Positions 1 through 8,061 of a DNA stretch of 64,000 nucleotides are shown piece by piece. Within the stretch, counting starts at the first letter, position 1; each line of letters starts with the position of its first letter. The stretch comes from Stappia albiluteola. Lineage in GTDB: Bacteria > Pseudomonadota > Alphaproteobacteria > Rhizobiales > Stappiaceae. The position numbers were made by a program, and so were the translations under genes. The stretch spans positions 62,001 through 126,000 of the forward strand of contig NZ_JACFXV010000043.1 of the NCBI RefSeq assembly GCF_014050225.1, in the 5' to 3' direction. A model generated the notes under the pieces. The model was not told the origin of the DNA. It did not search any database and saw only the letters and a list, made by a program, of their open reading frames with translations.

Positions 1-610
1 GTTCATTGCCGTCGACGTCTCCAGCGAGGAAAGCGTCGTCAAGGGGCTTGAAGCGGCGCGGGCCCGCCATGGCGTGGAGCGCATTCTGGTCAACTGCGCC
101 GGCATCGCGCCCGCCGCCAGGACCACCTCGCGCGGCCAGCCGCATCGCCTCGACATGTTCGAGAAGGTGGTTGCCGTCAATCTGGTCGGAACGTTCCGCT
201 GCATCGCCCATTCGTCCACTGCCATGGCGGAACTTGAGCCGGTGACGGCGGATGGCGAGCGTGGCGTGATCGTCTCCACCGCGTCGGTCGCCGCCTTCGA
301 CGGCCAGATCGGTCAGGTGGCCTATTCGGCGTCGAAGGGCGGCGTCGCGGCGATGACGCTGCCGGTCGCGCGCGATCTGGCGAAGTCCGGCATTCGCGTC
401 ATGACCATCGCGCCGGGCCTGTTCGAAACGCCGATGCTGCTCGGGCTGCCGGAAGAGGTGCAGGCTTCGCTCGGCCAGCAGGTGCCGTTCCCCTCGCGCC
501 TCGGCAAGGCGGAGGAATATGCCCAGCTGGTGCAGGCGATCTGCGAAAACCCGATGCTGAACGGCGAGACGATCCGCCTCGACGGCGCCATCCGCATGGC
601 GCCGCGCTGA
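1..610 (+). CDS. SDR family oxidoreductase, HSD10 / type II 3-hydroxyacyl-CoA dehydrogenase-like (5' partial)
   Basis: The frame is open from base 2 and carries 202 residues, so the N-terminus with the Rossmann glycine motif lies outside the window. Visible SDR landmarks are the NCAG motif, the catalytic Ser region ([10 protein letters not shown]) and the YSASKGG active-site Tyr/Lys motif. The tail ([11 protein letters not shown], then [16 protein letters not shown] and [10 protein letters not shown]) is typical of the HSD17B10 group, which oxidises 3-hydroxyacyl-CoA with NAD+ in fatty-acid or branched-chain acyl-CoA degradation. The substrate is inferred from the subfamily only. A following gene is convergent at 617. 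Confidence 0.88.
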   Translation, partial: FIAVDVSSEESVVKGLEAARARHGVERILVNCAGIAPAARTTSRGQPHRLDMFEKVVAVNLVGTFRCIAHSSTAMAELEPVTADGERGVIVSTASVAAFDGQIGQVAYSASKGGVAAMTLPVARDLAKSGIRVMTIAPGLFETPMLLGLPEEVQASLGQQVPFPSRLGKAEEYAQLVQAICENPMLNGETIRLDGAIRMAPR

Positions 611-616
611 TCGACC

Positions 617-1546
617 TCAGTTCCGGCGCCCGAGCCTTTCCAGGGTCTTCGGGTGCCAGAATAGGAACTGGTCGGTCTTCTGCCTGTCGAAGGCCGCGTC
701 GCCTTCGCCGACGTCGCTGAGCGTCGTCTCCAGGTCGTGGTGATCGTTGACGAAGAGCGCCTGATAGCCGGCGTCGAACAGCACTTTCACCGCGTCGCGC
801 CGGTTCATGCCCGTTTTCGCCAGCATCCTGTCCTTGTGCAGTTCCAGCACCACGAAGGGGAAATGCGTGGCGAAAGTTTCGCGGCCGCCCTTCAGCACGG
901 GGCCTTCATGGCCGTCCACGTCGATCTTGATGAGGTCCGGCACCACGTTCTCGCGCTTTGAGAAAGCGTCGATCGAGGTGATCTCGATGTCGGCTTCCTT
1001 CAGTTCGTCCCGGTTCCTGCGGCCTTTCAGGGCGAACTTGATGCGCCGCCAGACGGAGTCGCGATAGTCGTTTTCCTCCGGCTTCGTCTCGTAGAGCTTG
1101 GTCACCGAATACCAGACGTGCGACGTGCCCCTGTCGCTGTCGGAGAGGCCGGCGCAGTAGGCCTTGCCGCTGCGCCCGTCCTTCGCCCATTCCGCCATTA
1201 TCGCATCCAGCTTGGGCGTCAGCGACGGCTGCATCTCGAAGGCATGGACGTCGATCGCGCGCGGCAGATAGGTCAGGCACAGGCGGGAGAAATATCCGCT
1301 GGCGGCACCTGCGTCGAAGAACGTGCGGATATCGAAGTGGTCCAGCAGGAAGGCGACGAGACCTGTCGTCGTTTCCTCGTACAGCTCGGTGTTCGGCTTG
1401 TTCTGAAAGAGGCGGCCCTTCATCGGCGGATGCCAGGGGATCGTCGCGAACCGGTCGATCTCGAGATAATAGCTGCCATTCCTCCCGGCGACCCTCGGCT
1501 GGAAGGTCTTCAAAAAGGCGCTGATCTCGTCTCGCATTGCCGTCAT
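617..1546 (-). CDS. FkbM family methyltransferase
   Basis: A 309-residue cytosolic protein. The SAM-binding loop FFDAGAASGYF (residues 76-86) and the FkbM-type acidic motif LIKIDVDGHEG (about 205-215) identify a class I SAM-dependent methyltransferase of the FkbM family, which O-methylates sugars or small molecules. In rhizobia such genes often accompany surface polysaccharide genes; here it stands alone between unrelated genes, so the acceptor is unknown. Two close Met codons (residues 1 and 4) are possible starts. Confidence 0.85.
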   Translation of the reverse strand: MTAMRDEISAFLKTFQPRVAGRNGSYYLEIDRFATIPWHPPMKGRLFQNKPNTELYEETTTGLVAFLLDHFDIRTFFDAGAASGYFSRLCLTYLPRAIDVHAFEMQPSLTPKLDAIMAEWAKDGRSGKAYCAGLSDSDRGTSHVWYSVTKLYETKPEENDYRDSVWRRIKFALKGRRNRDELKEADIEITSIDAFSKRENVVPDLIKIDVDGHEGPVLKGGRETFATHFPFVVLELHKDRMLAKTGMNRRDAVKVLFDAGYQALFVNDHHDLETTLSDVGEGDAAFDRQKTDQFLFWHPKTLERLGRRN

Positions 1547-1704
1547 TCTGGAAAGCCCGCATCTGTCGCATGGTCACCTGATCACCTAAACGGCATGGTG
1601 CGGGGTTTCAACGCCTTTGTGCGCTCCCGGTGCCGGGTTATCCTTTCACGAAGTGTCCCTCGCGCGGCCCGTTGCGCTGCCGTGCCGAACCTCGATCGGG
1701 TGCC

Positions 1705-2409
1705 ATGACCTATTCGACAAGGAAAGCCGTCGCGATCGCCCTGTCTGCTGCACTGCTGGGTCATGGCGGTCCGGCCGCCGCTCAGTCCTGTCGGCTAGCG
1801 CTGACATTGGCGCTCGATGCGTCCGCCAGTGTGGATGCGGAGGAGCACGCATTGCAGAGCATGGGTCTGGCCAGCGCTCTGGACGACAGCGACGTACGCC
1901 ATGCGATCCTGTCGCTTGGCGGCATCTGGCTGAGCGCCTTCGAATGGAGCGGGCGCAATCAGCAGATCGTGCATGTCGACTGGACGTTTCTCGACAACCA
2001 CGATGCAATCGATGCCGTGTCGGCCCGCTTCGCAGAAGTGCCGCGGCAGCATTTCGAATTCCCGACCGCGATGGGCTTCGCCCTCGGCTTTGCCTCCGTT
2101 CAGATGCGCAACGCCCCGCAGACCTGCGCGCGCAGGGTCATCGATGTTTCTGGCGACGGGGTGAACAACGAAGGCTTCCCGCCACGGGCCGCCTACCGCG
2201 AGTTCGACTTCGATGGCGTGACGATCAACGGCCTGGTCATCAAGAGCGCGGAAGCGGGAGCTGAGGATTATTACCGCGCGGAGGTCCTTCGCGGGCCCGA
2301 TGCCTTCCTTGAGGTGGCCGAGAATTACGGCGATTACGCGCGGGCGATGAAGCGCAAGCTGCTGCGGGAAATCCGCGGCGATCAGGTTTCCGATCTGCGA
2401 GCGAGATGA
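1705..2409 (+). CDS. DUF1194 domain-containing secreted protein (von Willebrand A-like)
   Basis: 234 residues from the ATG at 1705, chosen because it is followed directly by a clean Sec signal peptide (hydrophobic ALSAALLGHGG, cleavage after PAAAQ). The mature part begins with LALTLALDASASVD, a DxSxS metal-ion-dependent adhesion-site motif of VWA-like folds, and contains VIDVSGDGVNNEG, typical of DUF1194. Function is not established; probably a periplasmic protein binding other proteins or metal. Upstream in-frame codons to 1630 lack a signal-like start. Confidence 0.8.
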   Translation: MTYSTRKAVAIALSAALLGHGGPAAAQSCRLALTLALDASASVDAEEHALQSMGLASALDDSDVRHAILSLGGIWLSAFEWSGRNQQIVHVDWTFLDNHDAIDAVSARFAEVPRQHFEFPTAMGFALGFASVQMRNAPQTCARRVIDVSGDGVNNEGFPPRAAYREFDFDGVTINGLVIKSAEAGAEDYYRAEVLRGPDAFLEVAENYGDYARAMKRKLLREIRGDQVSDLRAR

Positions 2410-2449
2410 GCGTTCATTCGCCACCGTTCGTCGGTCGCTCGCCTCAGGA

Positions 2450-2956
2450 TTACCGGCACTCTCCCGGCAGGCGGGACGACGCGCTGTATTTGCCCCGGCT
2501 TGAGCCGGAGGGCGCGCCGCTCGTAACCGTTGCCGTCGAGGGGCAGTCGATGCCCGCGCCATCGGTGGCGAGCGGGCGTCCGGCCAGGCAGGCTTCATAG
2601 GCGGCGTCGTAGCGCTTCTGCCAGTCGTCGTTGTTCAGTGTGTCGAAGACGCCGAGCGCGCCGCCGGCGCGGGCCTCCTTTTCGGCATTGCGCGGGTCCC
2701 ATCTGCCGCGCCCGGTAAATCCGCCATAGACCGCACCTTCGATACCGCCCCTGGCGGCGCTTTCGGCAAGTTCGGAGGGCGAGGGGCCGGCATCGGCATA
2801 GGCGATCGCCTGCTCCTCGCAGGCTGCCGGATCGCCCGTCGGCCGGCCGGCGTCTATGCCGTCGGCGCGCGCTGCGCAAACAGCCGATGCAAGCAGCAAT
2901 GCGGCAAGGGGGCCAAGCAGAATGGCTCGCCACGCAGATCGTGTTGTCTCGCTCAT
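2450..2956 (-). CDS. Hypothetical secreted protein with glycine-zipper-like segment
   Basis: Read from MSETTRSAW (168 residues), where a basic N-region and the hydrophobic stretch AILLGPLAALLLASAVCAA form a signal peptide or N-terminal anchor. The mature part has a Cys-containing AACEEQAIAYAD segment, the small-residue run ARGGIEGAVYGGF reminiscent of glycine-zipper proteins, and a YDAAYEACL repeat-like end. A longer frame to 3010 starts with a non-signal sequence and is less likely. I do not recognise the family; an envelope role is inferred from the export signal. Confidence 0.6.
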   Translation of the reverse strand: MSETTRSAWRAILLGPLAALLLASAVCAARADGIDAGRPTGDPAACEEQAIAYADAGPSPSELAESAARGGIEGAVYGGFTGRGRWDPRNAEKEARAGGALGVFDTLNNDDWQKRYDAAYEACLAGRPLATDGAGIDCPSTATVTSGAPSGSSRGKYSASSRLPGECR

Positions 2957-3381
2957 GTCCTCGGCCCGCCTCGTCGTGCTGCGCTCATGCAGTCTTGCAC
3001 CGACTTCCATGCAATCCGGTTACCGGGAGCGTTCTTTTCCAGTTCACCCAGCGTCCACATGATCCTCGCACGCCTCAAGCCATGCAAGCCAAGCCGGATC
3101 AATTGGTTACCGGCGTCCATGCATGCGTGAATTGTCTGAAAACGGCGTTCAAATGCCGGGCAAGGCGTGGTTTACTCGCCCCCGAAAGTGCTGCGGGGCT
3201 TCACACGGGAAATATTTTAGGCTTAAACTATCCTCCGTGTGGTGTCCGCCGCGCTTGAGCGCTTTCCACGAAAGCGGGATCGCTTCGTGACAGGAAATCG
3301 CTCCAGGATCAATGTCTTGCCCGCGACAGAACGGGCAGGTGTGCGGATTTTCCCACGCCGACTTGAGGGGAGACTGGCAAT
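2957..3381. other. Divergent intergenic region upstream of the Liv-type operon
   Basis: About 425 bases with no convincing gene. It must hold the promoters of the secreted-protein gene (minus) and of the substrate-binding-protein gene (plus). Two hairpins are visible: CGCTTTC/GAAAGCG at 3260-3276 (loop of three) and CTTGCCCG/CGGGCAGG at 3316-3339 (one T-G wobble), both within the presumed leader or promoter region of the transporter. I could not place a -35/-10 pair with confidence. Confidence 0.4.
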
Positions 3382-4548
3382 ATGAAGCGTGCACTGAAAG
3401 TGGCGGTTGCGGCCGCCGCGCTCGGAATGTCTGGCCTCGCGGCCCAGGCCGAGGGCCTGAAGGTCGGGTTCATGGCCACGCTGTCCGGCCCGCCCGCCGC
3501 CCTTGGCGAGCATATGCGCGACGGCTTTCTGCTCGGCGTGAAGGAAGCCGGCGGCAAGCTTGGCGGGCTCGACACGGAAGTGCTGATCGTCGACGACGAG
3601 CTGAAGCCGGATGCGGCCCTCACCAAGGTTCAGGGCCTGCTGGAGCGCGACAAGGTCGATATCATGGCCGGCGTCGTCTTCTCCAACGTGATGATGTCGG
3701 TCTACAAGCCGATCATCCAGTCGGAGACGATCATGGTCAGCGCCAATGCCGGTCCGTCGCCGATCGCCGGCAAGGCCTGCTCGCCCTATTTCTTCTCCAC
3801 CTCCTGGCAGAACGACCAGAACCACGAGGTGATGGGCAAATACGCCCAGGACCAGGGCTACAAGCGCGTCGTCGTGATGGCGCCGAACTACCAGGCCGGC
3901 AAGGACTCCATTTCCGGCTTCAAGCGCTACTACGGCGGCGAGGTGGTGGACGAGATCTACACCAAGCTCGGCCAGCTCGATTTTTCCGCCGAGATCGCCC
4001 GCATCGCCGATGCCAAGCCGGACGCGATCTTCACCTTCATGCCGGGCGGCATGGGCGTGAACCTCGTCAAGCAGTTCTCGCAGGCCGGCCTGTCCGACAA
4101 GGTGCCGTTCCTGTCGGCCTTCACCGTCGATGAGACGACGCTGCCGGCGACGCAGGACACCGCGGTCGGCCTCAAGTCCGGCTCGCAGTGGTCCTCCACG
4201 CTCGACAACCCGGCCAACAAGGCCTTCGTCGCGGCTTTCGAAAAGGAATACGGCTACGCTCCTTCGCTCTACGCGTCGCAGGGCTATGACGCGGCCCGCC
4301 TGATCGACGGCGCGCTGAAGAAGGCCGGCGGCAAGGACGACAAGCAGGCGCTGATTGCCGCCCTCAGGGAAGCGCCGTTCGAAAGCGTGCGCGGCGACTT
4401 CAAGTTCAACACCAACCACTTCCCGGTGCAGGACTTCTATGTCGTCGAAGGCGCCAAGCGCGACGACGGCAAGTATATCGTCAAGGTGGTCGAGAAGGTC
4501 TTCGACGACCAGGGCGACGCCTATGCGGCGGAATGCACGCTGAAATAA
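3382..4548 (+). CDS. Liv-type ABC transporter periplasmic substrate-binding protein
   Basis: 388 residues, preceded by the ribosome site GAGGGGAGA. Signal peptide MKRALKVAVAAAALGMSG with cleavage near AAQAEG. The mature protein shows the type I periplasmic fold of the LivJ/AmiC family: VGFMATLSGPPAALG at the start, ANAGPSPIAGK in the middle, and SQGYDAARLIDGALK near the C-terminus. It delivers a ligand to the permease/ATPase genes that follow. The ligand (branched-chain amino acid, amide, urea or aromatic acid) cannot be named from sequence. An 11-bp hairpin follows the stop codon before the permease gene. Confidence 0.9.
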   Translation: MKRALKVAVAAAALGMSGLAAQAEGLKVGFMATLSGPPAALGEHMRDGFLLGVKEAGGKLGGLDTEVLIVDDELKPDAALTKVQGLLERDKVDIMAGVVFSNVMMSVYKPIIQSETIMVSANAGPSPIAGKACSPYFFSTSWQNDQNHEVMGKYAQDQGYKRVVVMAPNYQAGKDSISGFKRYYGGEVVDEIYTKLGQLDFSAEIARIADAKPDAIFTFMPGGMGVNLVKQFSQAGLSDKVPFLSAFTVDETTLPATQDTAVGLKSGSQWSSTLDNPANKAFVAAFEKEYGYAPSLYASQGYDAARLIDGALKKAGGKDDKQALIAALREAPFESVRGDFKFNTNHFPVQDFYVVEGAKRDDGKYIVKVVEKVFDDQGDAYAAECTLK

Positions 4549-4554
4549 TTCGCG

Positions 4555-4590
4555 GGAAGGCCGGGGGAACCACGGTTCTCCCGGCCTTCC
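4555..4590 (+). terminator. Intercistronic hairpin between binding-protein and permease genes
   Basis: Perfect 11-bp stem GGAAGGCCGGG / CCCGGCCTTCC (4555-4565 and 4580-4590), loop of 14, starting six bases after the stop codon. There is no U-run, so it is more likely an mRNA-stabilising or partial stop element that leaves the binding protein in excess over the membrane components, a common layout in ABC importers. Confidence 0.55.
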
Positions 4591-4671
4591 GGCCGGTGCC
4601 TCGCGCCTGACGCGCTGCCGGGCTGGCCTGAACACGACCTCTCGAAAACCGGATCTAAGGGGCGAAGTCTC

Positions 4672-5595
4672 GTGAGCGCCACCTTGCTTGCCGTTCAGAC
4701 GCTGAACGGGCTGCAGCTCGGCATTCTGCTTTTCCTGATCGCCGCCGGCCTGACGCTTGTCTTCGGCGTGATGGATTTCATCAATCTTGCCCACGGCGTG
4801 CAATACATGCTCGGCGCCTATCTGGCGGTGGCCGCCTATGGCGTGACCGGCAGCTTCTGGACGGCGATGCTGCTGGCGCTTGCCGGTTCGCTGGTCGTCG
4901 GGCTTGCGCTCGAACTCGTCGTCTTCCGCCACCTCTATGACCGGGATCATCTCGACCAGGTGCTGGCGACCTTCGGCGTCATCCTGTTTCTCGGCGAGGC
5001 GGTGAAGGTGATCTGGGGATCCTCGCCGCTCAGCCTGCCGGTTCCCGATCTCCTGTCCGGCTCGATCCCGATCAGCGACGGCCTGCTCTATCCCGTCTAC
5101 CGCATCGCCCTCATCGTCGCCGGCCTCCTGATCGCGGCTCTTCTTTATGTGCTCGTCACCCATACCCGCGTCGGCATGCTGGTCAGGGCAGGGGCCACCA
5201 ACGCGCCCATGGTCTCGGCGCTTGGCGTCAATATCCGCCGCCTCTTCATGGTGGTCTTCGGCTTCGGCGCGATGCTCGCCGGTTTCGCCGGCATCATGGC
5301 CGCCCCCATCCTCGCCGTCGAACCCGGCATGGGCGACAACCTGTTGATCCTCGCCTTCGTCGTGATCGTCATCGGCGGCATCGGCTCGATCCGCGGCGCT
5401 TTCCTCGCCGCCCTCATTATCGGCCTCGTCGACACGATCGGCCGCTCCGCTGCGACCGATATCGCCCGCCTCGTGCTACCCCCGGCCGCCGCCAATGACG
5501 TCGGGCCGGCGATTGCCTCCATGCTGATCTACATCCTGATGGCGGCCGTGCTGTTCTTCCGTCCCAGCGGGCTCTTTCCCGCCAGGGCAGGCTGA
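4672..5595 (+). CDS. Branched-chain amino acid family ABC transporter permease (LivH type)
   Basis: 307 residues starting with GTG at 4672, with a GGGGCGA ribosome site just upstream. It is a polytopic inner-membrane protein of the LivH family: AAGLTLVFGVMDFINLAHG near the N-terminus is the hallmark segment, and ILAFVVIVIGGIGSIRGAF near the end contains the permease loop that contacts the ATPase. It pairs with the LivM-type permease 15 bases downstream to form the transmembrane channel. Confidence 0.92.
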   Translation: MSATLLAVQTLNGLQLGILLFLIAAGLTLVFGVMDFINLAHGVQYMLGAYLAVAAYGVTGSFWTAMLLALAGSLVVGLALELVVFRHLYDRDHLDQVLATFGVILFLGEAVKVIWGSSPLSLPVPDLLSGSIPISDGLLYPVYRIALIVAGLLIAALLYVLVTHTRVGMLVRAGATNAPMVSALGVNIRRLFMVVFGFGAMLAGFAGIMAAPILAVEPGMGDNLLILAFVVIVIGGIGSIRGAFLAALIIGLVDTIGRSAATDIARLVLPPAAANDVGPAIASMLIYILMAAVLFFRPSGLFPARAG

Positions 5596-5610
5596 GGAAG
5601 GGCGGCACTG

Positions 5611-6570
5611 ATGGAAAATGCTACCGCATCCCTGTTTCGCGCCCGCCTCGTGCCCGGCCTGATCCTTGCCGCCTTCGGCCTGCTGCCGGTGCTGGCGGGG
5701 TTGATCGACGATACTTTCATCGTCTTCTTCGCCATCCGGGTGATGATCTTCGCCATCGCGGCGGTCAGTCTGGCGCTGATCCTCGGTTTCGGCGCCATGG
5801 TCAGTTTCGGCCACGCCGCCTATATCGGGCTTGGCGCCTATACGGTCGGCATACTGGCGGAAAACGGCGTCTGGGAATTCTATGTCAGCCTGCCGGCGAC
5901 GCTTGTCGTCTGCGGGCTGTTCGCCCTGGTGACGGGCGCGATCAGCCTGAAGACGCGCGGCGTCTATTTCATCATGATCACGCTCGCCTTCGGGCAGATG
6001 GCCTATTACACCGCCACCTCGCTGTCGGCCTATGGCGGCGACGACGGGCTCACCATGTGGGGCCGCACCGAGATCTTCGGCTCCTCGATGCTGTCGGACC
6101 GCATGACCTTCTACTACGTGGTCTTCGCGGTCCTCGTCGCCGTCTGGTGGCTATGCCGCACCATGGTCAACTCCCGCTTCGGCCGGGTGCTGCAGGGCGC
6201 GAGGCAGAGCGAAATGCGGCTGCAGGCGATCGGCATCGACCCTTACGCCTATCGCCTTGCGGCCTATGTCATTGCCGGCATGATCGCCGGCGTCGCCGGG
6301 GCGCTGCTCGCCAATGCGGCGGAGTTCGTTTCGCCCGCCTATATGTCGTGGCACCGCTCGGGCGAACTCATCTTCATGGTCGTGCTCGGCGGTCTCGGCT
6401 CCTTCTCCGGCGCGATCCTCGGCGCCAGCGGCTATCTCGTGCTGGAGGAGGTGCTGTCGCACGTGACCGAGAACTGGCGGCTGATCTTCGGCCCCTTCCT
6501 CATCCTCGTCGTGCTTTACGGGCGCGGCGGCCTGCTCGGCCTGATTACGGGAGGAAAGCGCGATGGCTGA
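5611..6570 (+). CDS. Branched-chain amino acid family ABC transporter permease (LivM type)
   Basis: 319 residues, polytopic. Family signatures are LILGFGAMVSFGHAAYIGLG, where LivM proteins carry the same segment, GRVLQGARQSEMRLQAIGID in the cytoplasmic loop, and VVLGGLGSFSGAILGA, the ATPase-coupling EAA-like loop. The stop overlaps the start of the following ATPase gene by eight bases, indicating translational coupling. Confidence 0.92.
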   Translation: MENATASLFRARLVPGLILAAFGLLPVLAGLIDDTFIVFFAIRVMIFAIAAVSLALILGFGAMVSFGHAAYIGLGAYTVGILAENGVWEFYVSLPATLVVCGLFALVTGAISLKTRGVYFIMITLAFGQMAYYTATSLSAYGGDDGLTMWGRTEIFGSSMLSDRMTFYYVVFAVLVAVWWLCRTMVNSRFGRVLQGARQSEMRLQAIGIDPYAYRLAAYVIAGMIAGVAGALLANAAEFVSPAYMSWHRSGELIFMVVLGGLGSFSGAILGASGYLVLEEVLSHVTENWRLIFGPFLILVVLYGRGGLLGLITGGKRDG

Positions 6571-7315
6571 TTCGATCCTCCGCCTTGAAGCCCTGGAAAA
6601 GAGCTACGGCGCGCTGCTTGTCACCGACAGGGTATCGCTCGACGTGCGCCCCGGGGAGATCCACGCCGTCATCGGGCCGAACGGTGCCGGCAAGACGACC
6701 CTGATCGGCCAGATCTCCGGCTCGCTCCAGCCGGATGCCGGCCGCATCCTGTTCGAAGGGCGGGGTGTCACGCATCTTCCCATGCATGCCCGCGCGCGGG
6801 CGGGTCTCGCCCGCTCCTTCCAGATCACCACCATCCTGCCGGATTTCACCGCCCGCCAGAACGTGGCGCTGGCGTTGCAGGCGCATCAGGGCCATTCGTT
6901 TCGCTTCTTCCGCGACGTGGCGAAGGACGAGGCGCTGAACGAGGCGGCGGGCAGGGTGCTGGCCGACCTGTCGCTGGCCTCGCGTGCCGACATTCCGGCC
7001 GGCGTCCTGTCCCATGGCGAGAAACGGTCGCTGGAACTGGCGATTGCGCTCGCCACCGCTCCCAAGCTCCTGCTCCTCGACGAGCCGATGGCCGGTACGG
7101 GGCGCGAGGAGACCGACCGCCTGGTCGAGGTGCTGTCCTCGCTCAAGGGCCGCTATGCCATGCTTCTGGTCGAGCATGACATGAGCGCGGTCTTCGCCCT
7201 GGCCGACCGCATATCCGTGCTCGTCTACGGCGCGATCATCGCCACCGGCACACCGGAGGAAATCCGCAACGACGCGCGCGTGCGCGAGGCCTACCTTGGC
7301 GAGGAAGCGGCATGA
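6563..7315 (+). CDS. ABC transporter ATP-binding protein (LivG type)
   Basis: 250 residues. Walker A is GPNGAGKTT near residue 37, Walker B is LLLLDEPMAG, and the switch His lies in LVEHDMS. The ABC signature reads LSHGEKRSLELA rather than LSGGQ, a variant common in the LivG/UrtD branch. The C-terminal VREAYLGEEA is the LivG family tail. It forms a heterodimer with the LivF-type ATPase encoded immediately downstream, whose start overlaps this stop (ATGA). Confidence 0.92.
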   Translation: MADSILRLEALEKSYGALLVTDRVSLDVRPGEIHAVIGPNGAGKTTLIGQISGSLQPDAGRILFEGRGVTHLPMHARARAGLARSFQITTILPDFTARQNVALALQAHQGHSFRFFRDVAKDEALNEAAGRVLADLSLASRADIPAGVLSHGEKRSLELAIALATAPKLLLLDEPMAGTGREETDRLVEVLSSLKGRYAMLLVEHDMSAVFALADRISVLVYGAIIATGTPEEIRNDARVREAYLGEEAA

Positions 7316-8022
7316 GCGCGCTGCTTGAAGTCGCCGGTCTCGAAGCCTCCTACGGCGAGGCGCAGGTGCTCTTCGGCATGGCGCTTTCCGTCGAGAGCGG
7401 CGAGGTCGTCACGCTGATGGGCCGCAACGGCATGGGCAAGACGACGACGATCCGCGCCATCATGGGGCTGGTTTCGTCGAGCGCCGGCACGGTGCATTTC
7501 CTCGGCGAGGACCTGACCGCCGCCCCGCCGTACCGGATTGCCAAGGCCGGCATCGGTCTGGTGCCGGAAGGGCGGCAGATCTTCCCCACGCTCACCGTGG
7601 AGGAAAACCTCGTCGCCACCGCCGCCAACCGCTTCAAGGCCGCGCCCGCATGGTCGCTGGAGCGGGTCTACGAGTTCTTTCCGCGGCTGAAGGAACGGCG
7701 GAAGAACATGGGCAACCAGCTTTCCGGCGGCGAGCAGCAGATGCTTGCCATCGGCCGTGCGCTGATGACCAATCCGAAGCTCCTGATCCTCGACGAGGCG
7801 ACGGAGGGACTTGCGCCCCTGATCCGTGCCGAGATCTGGGCCTGCCTCGGCCGGCTCAAGGGAGAGGGGCAGTCGATCCTCGTCATCGACAAGAATGTCG
7901 ATGCGCTGGAAAGCCTCGCCGACCGCCATGTGGTGGTCGAAAAGGGGCATGTCGTATGGTCGGGCGACAGCGCCGCGCTGAAGGCGGACCCGACCATCCG
8001 CGACCGTTATTTGAGCGTTTAG
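7312..8022 (+). CDS. ABC transporter ATP-binding protein (LivF type)
   Basis: 236 residues. Walker A GRNGMGKTT, signature LSGGEQQMLAIGRAL, Walker B LLILDEATEGLAP, and the LivF-specific YGEAQVLFG start. The usual switch His position reads DKNVDAL, a Lys/Asn variant frequent in LivF proteins. Last gene of the five-gene importer; convergent with the peptidase gene that ends at 8062, with only 39 bases between. Confidence 0.92.
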   Translation: MSALLEVAGLEASYGEAQVLFGMALSVESGEVVTLMGRNGMGKTTTIRAIMGLVSSSAGTVHFLGEDLTAAPPYRIAKAGIGLVPEGRQIFPTLTVEENLVATAANRFKAAPAWSLERVYEFFPRLKERRKNMGNQLSGGEQQMLAIGRALMTNPKLLILDEATEGLAPLIRAEIWACLGRLKGEGQSILVIDKNVDALESLADRHVVVEKGHVVWSGDSAALKADPTIRDRYLSV

Positions 8023-8061
8023 GACCGGCAAGCGACCGATAGTTGACCGCTTGGCTACCGA

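Noticed and set aside
3260-3276. Hairpin CGCTTTC/GAAAGCG as a terminator of the upstream gene
   Set aside because: No T tract on either strand and the upstream gene runs the other way; left as an unexplained leader element.
3223-5163. Long minus-strand open frame (646 codons) over the binding-protein and permease genes
   Set aside because: Low-complexity translation, rich in charged residues, antisense to two clear ABC transporter genes.
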